Below are positions 1 through 5,761 of a DNA stretch of 7,579 nucleotides, piece after piece (the stretch's first letter is position 1; each line of letters starts with the position of its first letter). Below the pieces are notes generated by a model. It had not been told where the DNA came from and did no database searches. It was given only the letters and a program-made list of their open reading frames with translations. Location of the stretch: assembly GCA_009782665.1 (NCBI GenBank), contig WRIP01000055.1, positions 1-7,579 on the forward strand, read 5' to 3'. Origin of the DNA: Oscillospiraceae bacterium. GTDB taxonomy: Bacteria > Bacillota > Clostridia > Oscillospirales > Ruminococcaceae. The position numbers were made by a program, and so were the translations under genes.

Positions 1-213
1 CAGCATATCTGTTTCAGTTTTCTCTGCTCTATAGATAAATCCTCTGTATCGAACCGTTACCTCTGCGGTCAGGCGATTGCCTTCAGCACTGATGGTGACG
101 GTTGCCTGCGCATCGTTCTCAAAATACTTATCGAATTTTGTCATTCGTTTGTCTATGGCATCGATAAAACTTTGACTGAGTGTTACCTTCCTGCCACTGG
201 TGGAAATTGTCAT
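1..213 (-). CDS. hpf: Ribosome hibernation promoting factor (HPF/RaiA/YfiA family), 5' part only
   Basis: I translated the minus strand from ATG at 213-211 and found 71 open codons running off the left edge. The protein begins MTISTSGRKVTLSQSFIDAI and continues with a KFDKYFEND segment, a T-V-T-I-S strand, E-V-T-V and a Y-RAE-TETDM segment. This is the pattern of the beta-alpha-beta-beta-beta fold at the N-terminus of HPF proteins (SGR..T..l...i..k..Kl.kyf ... v.v......E.ti...g...raee...dmy). HPF proteins bind the 30S subunit at the mRNA/tRNA channel and inactivate ribosomes in stationary phase or stress; long forms also dimerise ribosomes to 100S. The C-terminal part lies outside the window, so long versus short form cannot be told. 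The start is supported by a GGAGAA Shine-Dalgarno at 219-224, five bases upstream. It is separated from the upstream operon by a terminator and has its own candidate promoter. Confidence 0.88.
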   Translation of the reverse strand, partial: MTISTSGRKVTLSQSFIDAIDKRMTKFDKYFENDAQATVTISAEGNRLTAEVTVRYRGFIYRAEKTETDML

Positions 214-251
214 AATTGTTCTCCATTCGCTTTCTTCAAGTTTCTCTTATT

Positions 252-271
252 GAATACATACGACCGTATTC
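252..271. promoter_or_regulatory. Dyad in the hpf leader (possible operator or 5'UTR hairpin)
   Basis: The plus strand reads GAATAC at 252-257 and GTATTC at 266-271, which are reverse complements. Nested inside is ATACG (258-262), a two-base centre, and CGTAT (265-269). The element lies between the candidate -10 box (283-288) and the hpf start codon (213), at or just after the expected transcription start. It could be a repressor binding site or a short stem-loop in the mRNA leader. The dyad is seen directly; the regulatory role is inference. Confidence 0.35.
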
Positions 272-282
272 GTCATGTGTAT

Positions 283-311
283 ATGATACCACTTATTGAC
301 TATTTTGAGAA
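283..311 (-). promoter_or_regulatory. Candidate sigma-A-type promoter for hpf
   Basis: On the minus strand TTCTCA (306-311, 4 of 6 matches to TTGACA) is followed after exactly 17 bases by TATCAT (283-288, 5 of 6 matches to TATAAT). Transcription would start near 276, giving a leader of about 60 nt before the hpf ATG. It sits immediately downstream of the terminator that closes the preceding operon, where a new promoter is needed. The -35 match is modest, and a stress sigma factor promoter cannot be excluded. Confidence 0.45.
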
Positions 312-342
312 CTGTAGTTTAACCTTCAATCAAATCTATACC

Positions 343-370
343 AAAAAGGACGAGAACTTCATCCCCGTCC
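343..370 (-). terminator. Rho-independent terminator after divIC
   Basis: On the minus strand GGACGGGGA (370-362) pairs with TTCTCGTCC (356-348): five Watson-Crick pairs at the base, then G-T, G-C, G-T and A-T pairs around a five-base loop. A run of five T follows at once (347-343). It lies 27 bases beyond the divIC stop and is the only convincing intrinsic terminator in the window. It would end the long relA-to-divIC transcript and insulate hpf. Confidence 0.8.
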
Positions 371-396
371 CTCGATTGATTATATCTTGAACTAAA

Positions 397-714
397 CTAT
401 CCTGAGATGTCGATGAATATCCTTTCATCGATAGCAGCATATCCTAATTTTTCTCTCGCTATCCGCTCGATATAGTCATGCTCTCCGTCGCTGTAGACAA
501 TCCGCTCCAGCTCTTCATTCATGATTCTCTGCTCGAATATCTGCCGGTTAATCACCTCGAGACTCTGCTGTTCACGTGACAGATTTACCCTTATAGCAAT
601 TATGTTATATACAAAATAAAAGCAGAAAGCAACAAGAACAAGACAGAGAAGTCTTCTAAATCTTGCTGCTTTCAACATCGCTTTTTCTCTTTTTGCGTTT
701 TGGGCTTCTGTCAT
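397..714 (-). CDS. divIC: Septum formation initiator, DivIC/FtsB family
   Basis: This is a 105-residue single-pass membrane protein. It has a basic cytoplasmic N-terminus (residues 1-20, rich in K/R), one hydrophobic segment at about 21-41 and a heptad-like helical region at about 45-72. It ends in the family's C-terminal motif YIERIAREKLGY followed by an acidic-then-hydrophobic strand. DivIC/FtsB works with DivIB/FtsQ and FtsL in the divisome, activating septal peptidoglycan synthesis. The position downstream of rqcP matches the B. subtilis yabO-yabP-yabQ-divIC order, which favours DivIC over FtsL. A GGGGAG Shine-Dalgarno (717-722) lies only two bases from the ATG, unusually close. An in-frame ATG at codon 13 is the alternative start, but its upstream AGAGAA match is weaker. 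It is the last gene before the terminator. Confidence 0.88.
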   Translation of the reverse strand: MTEAQNAKREKAMLKAARFRRLLCLVLVAFCFYFVYNIIAIRVNLSREQQSLEVINRQIFEQRIMNEELERIVYSDGEHDYIERIAREKLGYAAIDERIFIDISG

Positions 715-741
715 AACTCCCCGGTTGCGGATATAATGAGT

Positions 742-761
742 CGGAGATCAAACCATCTCCG
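742..761 (-). other. Intergenic stem-loop between rqcP and divIC
   Basis: A perfect 7-bp inverted repeat, CGGAGAT and ATCTCCG, surrounds a six-base loop in the 55-base gap between the rqcP stop and the divIC start. On the minus strand no T-tract follows the hairpin (ACTCATT...), so it is not a canonical terminator. It may be an RNA processing or stability element, or may tune divIC expression. The structure is visible; the function is unknown. Confidence 0.4.
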
Positions 762-769
762 GTGAAGGT

Positions 770-1012
770 TCAGGAAATGAGTCGGGTCATCTCGCGTGCT
801 GCATCCTTACCCACTGGTTCGGCAACGATGAGTACTTCGTAGATATGGGTTCTTTCTCCGATGGTCACGCTGAGTTTGTCTCCGACCGAAACCTGATATG
901 ATGCTTTGAGTACTCTTCCGGCGGAAGAGACTTTGCCCGCATCACAGACTTCGTTGGCGATGCTCCGTCTCTTGATGATTCTGGACACTTTAAGGAACTT
1001 ATCTAATCTCAT
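770..1012 (-). CDS. rqcP: RqcP (YabO), S4-domain ribosome quality control factor
   Basis: The 80-residue protein opens MRLDKFLKVSRIIKRR, the signature of the RqcP/HslR S4-like RNA-binding fold. It continues with the A-EVCDAGKV segment, an A-G-V-KAS-V turn and the VGDKLSV strand. Length equals that of Bacillus RqcP. RqcP binds 50S subunits carrying stalled peptidyl-tRNA and stabilises the P-site tRNA while RqcH adds C-terminal alanine tails in ribosome-associated quality control. The basic helix with R15 and R16 is the expected rRNA contact. It starts 14 bases after the HU stop. No Shine-Dalgarno is visible there; the mRNA instead carries CCTCCC, so translation may depend on coupling to HU. 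HslR heat-shock proteins are a related alternative, but length and synteny favour RqcP. Confidence 0.9.
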   Translation of the reverse strand: MRLDKFLKVSRIIKRRSIANEVCDAGKVSSAGRVLKASYQVSVGDKLSVTIGERTHIYEVLIVAEPVGKDAAREMTRLIS

Positions 1013-1026
1013 AAATCGGTGGGAGG

Positions 1027-1302
1027 CTACTTAGCAACACTGTCTTTGAGTGACTGTGAAGGATTAAACTTGGGAATCATCTTCTCGGGTGAAACTCCTG
1101 CTTCACGGCTACCCATAGCGGGATATGCCCGTGCAGGTCTGAGCTGTGCATAGAATGAACCAAATCCCGGGATCTGTAGTCTGTCGTGTTCATTCATTAC
1201 CTCTGCGATTGCAACAAATGTTGCATCAAATACTTTCTTCGCGTCGATCTTGGAAACACCGGCTTCCTTTGCAACCTTTGCAATTAAATCAGACTTTGTC
1301 AT
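1027..1302 (-). CDS. HU-family histone-like DNA-binding protein
   Basis: This is a 91-residue HU/IHF-type protein. Helical N-terminal dimerisation region: MTKSDLIAKVAKEAGVSK (1-18), then the DAKKVFDATFVAIAEVM helix. The GFGSF turn is at 46-50, the beta arm follows with an arm-tip-type proline at P61, and the end is FNPSQSLKDSVAK. HU dimers bend and compact DNA with little sequence preference. The start was set at 1302 rather than the longer in-frame ATG at 1341. A good AGAGG Shine-Dalgarno (1310-1314) lies seven bases upstream, the family begins at this Met, and the longer form would overlap mazG. The arm reads A-Y-P-A-M-G where the usual R-N-P-x-T-G occurs, a noticeable divergence. The gene sits between mazG and rqcP, probably co-transcribed with both. 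Confidence 0.9.
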   Translation of the reverse strand: MTKSDLIAKVAKEAGVSKIDAKKVFDATFVAIAEVMNEHDRLQIPGFGSFYAQLRPARAYPAMGSREAGVSPEKMIPKFNPSQSLKDSVAK

Positions 1303-1309
1303 ATTCATA

Positions 1310-1314
1310 CCTCT
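1310..1314 (-). promoter_or_regulatory. Shine-Dalgarno deciding the HU start
   Basis: The minus strand carries AGAGG seven bases before the ATG at 1302-1300. The longer in-frame ATG at 1341 has no comparable site and lies inside mazG, so this site fixes the shorter 91-residue HU. Confidence 0.6.
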
Positions 1315-1324
1315 TTCAATATAT

Positions 1325-2119
1325 TTAATGCCGTTTTGCATTATTCCATAATTCTGCTAACTGTTCGTCATCGCACTGTTTCATATCTATAGACTGTTCG
1401 ATGGCGACAGCTTCGACACGGGTAAACCGTTCGATATATCTCTCACAGGCACGTTCGGCTGCCAGCGATGCATCAACCTCACCAAGTCTTGCGACGGCTA
1501 CTGCGGTAAAGAGTATATCTCCTATCTCCTCGGTGATATCTTCGCCTTGTTCAATCTCGGTCTTCAGTCGTTCCATTTTATGTTCCAGGTCACATATTAC
1601 CCTATCTATCGAGCGATAGTCAAAGCCGACATATGCTGCTCGTTTCTGAACCTTTTGACTCTTCATGAGCGGAGGCAGGGCATTTGGCAGGTCCTCAATG
1701 GCCTGTGTTGCCGTCTGCTGTTGCTTCTCTACCCGCTTAATATCCTCCCAGTTAGCCAATACCTCAATCGAGCTGTCGGCAGCTACATCTGCAAAAATAT
1801 GCGGGTGTCGTAGCACCAATTTCTTACAGAGGGTATTAGCAACGTCTAGAAGATCAAAGCTACCGGTTTCACTGGAGATTTCTGCATGTAGCGCTACCTG
1901 TAGCAGTACATCACCCAGTTCTTCCTTTAACAACAGGTCATCTTCCTTATCGATAGCTTCCACCGCTTCATAGACCTCTTCTATGAAATTCTGTCGGATC
2001 GAAGCATGGGTCTGCACCTTATCCCAGGGACAACCTTCATCCTTGTCACGCAGTTTTTTGACTAGCAGTACAAAATCATTGAGATCATATCTATCCTTAA
2101 CTTCAAATGCCTGCGTCAT
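1325..2119 (-). CDS. mazG: Nucleoside triphosphate pyrophosphohydrolase MazG
   Basis: A 264-residue protein with two MazG domains, the normal length and architecture. The first holds the diagnostic CPWDKVQTHASIRQNFIEE segment (30-48), E51, and the KEELGD metal-binding motif (65-70). It continues through LRHPHIF (103-109) and the NWEDIK segment (123-128). The second domain carries EEIGD (197-201). MazG hydrolyses NTPs to NMP and pyrophosphate, cleaning up aberrant nucleotides; the E. coli enzyme has been linked to lowering ppGpp, relevant here because rel lies upstream. The start was set at 2119, not at the far upstream in-frame ATG. It forms an ATGA overlap with the flippase stop, has a GAGGA Shine-Dalgarno eight bases ahead, and matches the family N-terminus. 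The 58-residue upstream extension is only the flippase gene read in another frame. Confidence 0.95.
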   Translation of the reverse strand: MTQAFEVKDRYDLNDFVLLVKKLRDKDEGCPWDKVQTHASIRQNFIEEVYEAVEAIDKEDDLLLKEELGDVLLQVALHAEISSETGSFDLLDVANTLCKKLVLRHPHIFADVAADSSIEVLANWEDIKRVEKQQQTATQAIEDLPNALPPLMKSQKVQKRAAYVGFDYRSIDRVICDLEHKMERLKTEIEQGEDITEEIGDILFTAVAVARLGEVDASLAAERACERYIERFTRVEAVAIEQSIDMKQCDDEQLAELWNNAKRH

Positions 2120-3924
2120 CTGACAATCCTCAGTTTCGAAAGTATACGAACTAACCCTGGTTTCTTGACAATTGATTCGAGTTCTTGTTTTGAAATAACC
2201 TTCATCAGTCCGATGGCTATGATATATATGACGGCTCCAACCGCTATGGCGATTACGGTGGCAATGCGTTGGCGAATCAGATGATAAAAACAACTTAGTA
2301 TAAGGGTATATGTTCCATATGATGCCAAAGCACAGACAAATCCAGCGATAAGCGGTTTAATCAACGAGCCAAAAATGTCAATATCAATATGGGTGTTGCG
2401 ATAGACAAAGATGAGACTCAAGACAGCGATGAGTATATATCCGAATACATTGCCAACAGGTGCACCTTTGATGTTTATCGATGGTATCCCTACTAAGATA
2501 TATGTGATAACCAAATTGAGTAGACCACCTAGCAACAATAGCTTTACCGGTATGTCATGTCGCCCTATCGCGTTGAGGATGGTATTGGAGGTGGCATAAA
2601 TTGCCAGAAACACCGACGCGGTTGCCAGTACCGATAGTAACGGTCCGCCGACCGCTACCTCTGCCGTGTTGCGTTTGGCATAGACCATATGCATGATGGG
2701 GGTAGCTAGCGAAGCTAGTCCAAACCCTATGGGTGAGCTGATGAGTGAGGTAAACTTTAATGTCAGATTAATATGCATCTCGGTCTGCTGTCGGTTCTTC
2801 TGCAGCCAGCTCTCTGCCACATGAGGTAGTGCACTCATTCTAAACGGCTCACACAACGCGGGAGCTAAAAAGAAGAACGCATCTCCGAAACTATAGCATC
2901 CGAAAAGGTCTGTGGCGATTTTACCGTAAGCATCCTTTTTGGATATATCCATGAACTCCAGCCAGCCACTATGCGAGGCGAAGACTGCCGATATATCCTT
3001 TTCCAAGCTGGTAATTAATCGGTTTTGGATAATGGCATTGCCGATAAATGAAGTTATCTGAGTTGCAATCACCGCAAAGGTAATCGGTAAACCGATTGTC
3101 AATATCTGTCTAAACAGATACCTGTCGGTATATGCTTCCGGGCTCATCGAAAGTTGGTCGGGTGATACATTATCACCCTTAGTTCTCCGATAGATTATGA
3201 GGTAGAGCCACCCTATCAAGATAGATAGAGTCACACCAACCATTGCACCAGCTGCAGATAACGATAGAATATCGGTGTAAGCTTCGGCAAAACTATTATA
3301 GCTACGTCCTAAGACGGTAGAGTATCTGATATATTCATCGGTAAAATATGCTTTTGTAAGGTATGAAGCGGATAGACCGATTATGCATTTGGCAATCGAC
3401 TCAATAACCTGCGAAATGGCAGTGGGGATCATGTTTCTCATACCCTGGTGGTAACCTCGGTGGGTACTCATCAGACAACTGAAGATAATGGAGGGTGCCA
3501 CCACCAAAATACTGAGGGTGATGTTGGGATTATCCATTATTTTCTCAGAATAGAATCCTGCCAGTAAAGCCAGAGTCAACGACCCTATCAGTCCAAGTGC
3601 CAGGAAAAAGAAATTCGTGACCTTTACCAGTCGCTTAATATCACTGTATCTTCCCTGTCGTTGAAAATCTACTATGATTTTACTGATGGCAGTCGGGAAC
3701 CCGGCGAGTGCTAAGGAATAGATAATCTCATATAGTCCGTGTGCCTGAGCATAAATGCCGACTCCGCTCTTATCGAGTACCGCTTTAAGCGGGATGGCGT
3801 AGACTATACCGACCACCTTGGTAACTATCATTGCCACGGTCAGTACCATGGCACCGCCGACCAGGCTTTGTCTCAGATTAGTAGAATCTGTTTTTGCCGC
3901 TTTGTCGGGCGTAGATGATTTCAC
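2116..3924 (-). CDS. Polysaccharide/lipid-precursor flippase, SpoVB/YabM (MVF, MATE-like) family
   Basis: A 602-residue polytopic membrane protein with about 14 hydrophobic segments and short charged loops. Family landmarks are GIVYAIPL with a following GVGIYAQA (38-60), GFPTAISKI (75-83) and the RGYHQGMRNMIPTAISQVIE run (156-175). Members flip lipid-linked cell-wall or exopolysaccharide precursors; SpoVB acts in the spore cortex and YabM is its paralogue next to mazG in Bacillus. Its position directly before mazG suggests the YabM equivalent, but substrate and symbol are not certain. Start chosen is GTG at 3924-3922, overlapping the previous gene's stop as TAGTG, with GGAGAG eight bases upstream. 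A TTG at 3942 would add six residues. The protein is longer than the roughly 520-530 residues common in the group; extra loops lie around 194-222, 246-266 and 302-341. MurJ is a more distant alternative. Confidence 0.87.
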   Translation of the reverse strand: MKSSTPDKAAKTDSTNLRQSLVGGAMVLTVAMIVTKVVGIVYAIPLKAVLDKSGVGIYAQAHGLYEIIYSLALAGFPTAISKIIVDFQRQGRYSDIKRLVKVTNFFFLALGLIGSLTLALLAGFYSEKIMDNPNITLSILVVAPSIIFSCLMSTHRGYHQGMRNMIPTAISQVIESIAKCIIGLSASYLTKAYFTDEYIRYSTVLGRSYNSFAEAYTDILSLSAAGAMVGVTLSILIGWLYLIIYRRTKGDNVSPDQLSMSPEAYTDRYLFRQILTIGLPITFAVIATQITSFIGNAIIQNRLITSLEKDISAVFASHSGWLEFMDISKKDAYGKIATDLFGCYSFGDAFFFLAPALCEPFRMSALPHVAESWLQKNRQQTEMHINLTLKFTSLISSPIGFGLASLATPIMHMVYAKRNTAEVAVGGPLLSVLATASVFLAIYATSNTILNAIGRHDIPVKLLLLGGLLNLVITYILVGIPSINIKGAPVGNVFGYILIAVLSLIFVYRNTHIDIDIFGSLIKPLIAGFVCALASYGTYTLILSCFYHLIRQRIATVIAIAVGAVIYIIAIGLMKVISKQELESIVKKPGLVRILSKLRIVR

Positions 3925-4280
3925 TACAGGCGCTCTCCGCAACCCGGGCAGAATCTCGCGTCACTCGGGATCTCCGAACCACATTCCGGGCAGGTCATAT
4001 ATTTGTAATCTCTTTCACTTCCGTTATCTTTTTTTATCTCTTCACGCAGGTGGGTTATCTCTTCAATGAGTTTAGCTTTTTCTTCTGATGAGAACTCTTC
4101 ATCTGTCTCAATCTTGTACTGCAGCTTTCCGAGCTGACGATAGTTCTCTCTCAGATTGTATTCCAATCGTTTCAGGTTAAAGTAATCCTTACTCTTTCCG
4201 TAGATTTCTTTACCTGCACCGGCAACTGTGCCGGCAAATTCTTTAGCAGAATCTACTATCTTTTCCCACGTCTCTGCCAT
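3924..4280 (-). CDS. Small helical protein with C-terminal double-CxxC zinc ribbon, function unknown
   Basis: A 118-residue protein I cannot assign to a named function. Residues 1-30 form a short amphipathic, Ala/Gly-rich region. Residues about 35-88 are strongly charged and helical, coiled-coil-like (R/K/E/L rich). After a GSERDYKY linker comes a compact zinc ribbon with C97-P-E-C100 and C111-P-G-C114, reading CPECGSEIPSDARFCPGCG, a typical four-cysteine zinc-binding knuckle pair. There is no signal peptide or membrane segment, so it should be cytosolic. The start has a GGGAG Shine-Dalgarno about ten bases upstream. Its stop overlaps the flippase GTG by one base, implying coupled expression. 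A perfect TATAAT sits just upstream. The zinc ribbon might bind nucleic acid or a protein partner; this is inference from the fold only. Confidence 0.85.
   Translation of the reverse strand: MAETWEKIVDSAKEFAGTVAGAGKEIYGKSKDYFNLKRLEYNLRENYRQLGKLQYKIETDEEFSSEEKAKLIEEITHLREEIKKDNGSERDYKYMTCPECGSEIPSDARFCPGCGERL
3933..3938 (-). promoter_or_regulatory. Shine-Dalgarno deciding the flippase start
   Basis: GGAGAG on the minus strand lies eight bases before GTG at 3924-3922. It sits inside the last codons of the zinc-ribbon gene and downstream of most of the alternative TTG region, so it supports the GTG start and translational coupling through TAGTG. Confidence 0.55.
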
Positions 4281-4305
4281 GTTGTTTATCTCCCTTCAAG
4301 GCTAT

Positions 4306-4311
4306 ATTATA
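4306..4311 (-). promoter_or_regulatory. Possible internal -10 box before the zinc-ribbon gene
   Basis: A perfect TATAAT on the minus strand spans the hemZ stop codon and would give a start near 4298, about 18 bases before the zinc-ribbon ATG. No good -35 hexamer is visible 16-18 bases upstream (the sequence there is TAAATC or similar), and the local AT-rich Ile/Tyr codons raise the chance of a random match. Confidence 0.22.
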
Positions 4312-5761
4312 TATCAAAGTCTATGGCGGATTTACGCCTTAATATCTCATCGAAATTCTTTAGATACTCGGTTGGGTATTTATAGTTACGGATACGGCTG
4401 ATATGTCCCGAGGTTTGGTTCACTATCTTTGTCACTCCGCCGGCACCGGCTGAGAAGATGGAATGCAGTTCCTCCATGATATACACATTATATATCGATT
4501 CAAATCCTTCATGAGCATAGCCTATATTTTCAAGATTTTCAAGTGTTGATTTCTGTCTGTATAGATAATATGGATGAAAGTTATGAGATTTCAATAAAAA
4601 ATATGCGTTTGTGATAGCTTCCGACAGATAGTGGTTATCTCCGATATATGTAGAAGACAGGTCTGAGCCACGCTTAAGCGTGAGTGTGTGAACGGTAATA
4701 CAGGCAGGAGCTAACGCGATAGCGGCAGTTAAGCTGCCCATGAAACCGAAATAGTTGTCTTTTGGTAGACCAATAATTAGGTCGGTGTTAATGTTGTCGA
4801 ACCCGACGCGTCTCGCGGCGTCGAACGCTTCATAGATATCCTCTACAGTATGACCCCGTCCGATAGCTGTCAGCACCTTACTGTCAAATGTTTGCGGATT
4901 GATGGAAATACGATTGACTGAGTAACGTTTGAGTATCTCGAGTTTCCTATCGGTGATGGTATCCGGTCGACCGGCTTCTACGGTATACTCAGTAACGGTC
5001 GGATATAGTAAAACAGCTTCTACCCGGCGGCAGAGTAGTTCCAATAGTGTTTCCGGCAGGACAGTGGGGGTTCCTCCCCCGATATATATGCTGCGAATCT
5101 TCAACTGCTCTCGACTAATTATCTCTGCTAACTGCTCTATTTCCGTTAGCAATCGAGAGATATATACCTCAAGCTGATGCTGTTGATTGCCAACCGAATG
5201 GGAGACAAAAGAACAGTAGCTACAGCGGGAGGGGCAGTAGGGTATTGAAATATATACCGAGCAGCTATCATGTGTATTTGTGTCGGATATCGCTTTGGAA
5301 GCCATCGTCGCCTCATAGGCTAGCAAGGATTTCTGTCGCTTAATCCGGTAGTCGGACCAAAGTTCATCTGCGAGAGTGTTGCTATCTACCTTTTTATCGA
5401 GTCTGGCAGCGACTATCTTGAGCGGTCGAACTCCGGTCAAGATACCCCAGGGAGGATAGTATTCGGTGAGCGAGGATACTATCTCGTAGTATATGAGTGC
5501 TATTGTTCTTTTGAGTTCAGACGTTTCGAGTGATGGGTCAAGCGATTGAAGTGTACTTTTCCGTCTTCCGATATATTTGACCTCTACCAGTACCCGCCTG
5601 TGGTTTCTACCGGAGGACACTCGGAAGTATGTATAATCCTCGCCTGAAGCACGAATCTGTCCTGTCATCGGTTGTGACGCGACGGTGACGTCGTTATGAA
5701 ACACCCGAACTAAATGTTCTAGATCATACCTGAAGCTAAGACCACGCATATATATCGTCAT
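4307..5761 (-). CDS. hemZ: Coproporphyrinogen dehydrogenase HemZ (radical SAM)
   Basis: A 484-residue radical SAM protein of the HemZ branch. An N-terminal accessory region (1-165) includes PPWGILTGVRPLK (103-115). The core follows with the 4Fe-4S cluster motif C176-PSR-C180-SY-C183, the SAM-binding GGGTP (228-232), TVEAGRPDT (260-268), RISINPQTF (284-292) and NTDLIIGLP (325-333). The C-terminus has the YYLYRQK-NLENIGY stretch (398-414) and a GAGGVTKIV loop (439-447). HemZ proteins are annotated as oxygen-independent coproporphyrinogen III oxidases in anaerobic heme synthesis, though biochemical support is thinner than for HemN. The ATG forms an ATGA overlap with the stop of the upstream hydrolase; an ATG at codon 5 is a minor alternative. 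Its position after relA-dtd-MBL is commonly seen in Clostridia. All three cluster cysteines are intact. Confidence 0.93.
   Translation of the reverse strand: MTIYMRGLSFRYDLEHLVRVFHNDVTVASQPMTGQIRASGEDYTYFRVSSGRNHRRVLVEVKYIGRRKSTLQSLDPSLETSELKRTIALIYYEIVSSLTEYYPPWGILTGVRPLKIVAARLDKKVDSNTLADELWSDYRIKRQKSLLAYEATMASKAISDTNTHDSCSVYISIPYCPSRCSYCSFVSHSVGNQQHQLEVYISRLLTEIEQLAEIISREQLKIRSIYIGGGTPTVLPETLLELLCRRVEAVLLYPTVTEYTVEAGRPDTITDRKLEILKRYSVNRISINPQTFDSKVLTAIGRGHTVEDIYEAFDAARRVGFDNINTDLIIGLPKDNYFGFMGSLTAAIALAPACITVHTLTLKRGSDLSSTYIGDNHYLSEAITNAYFLLKSHNFHPYYLYRQKSTLENLENIGYAHEGFESIYNVYIMEELHSIFSAGAGGVTKIVNQTSGHISRIRNYKYPTEYLKNFDEILRRKSAIDFDI

Noticed and set aside
172..390. Plus-strand open frame of 72 codons in the hpf-divIC intergenic region
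   Set aside because: It overlaps the hpf start, promoter and terminator. It has no Shine-Dalgarno before its ATG and the product resembles no family I know.
1401..1973. Several plus-strand open frames opposite mazG
   Set aside because: They overlap each other in different frames and are antisense to an intact mazG, with low-complexity Ser/Ala/Thr products; these are shadows.
2120..2293. 58-residue upstream extension of mazG
   Set aside because: It lies wholly inside the flippase gene in another frame and is rich in His/Arg/Ser, unlike any MazG N-terminus. The ATGA-coupled start with GAGGA explains the gene fully.
2706..2718. Perfect hairpin CTAGC-GAA-GCTAG
   Set aside because: It lies in the middle of the flippase coding sequence, encodes Leu-Ala-Ser-Leu-Ala type residues, and has no T-tract or other regulatory context; probably chance.
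3818..4069. Plus-strand open frame across the zinc-ribbon/flippase junction
   Set aside because: It is antisense to the coupled junction of two supported genes and has no domain resemblance.
5079..5090. Recurrent ATATAT-rich motifs (also near 5747, 6111, 4640 and 5570)
   Set aside because: They looked like a dispersed repeat, but in the genes they fall largely on Ile-Tyr codon pairs written ATA-TAT, so codon preference explains them.
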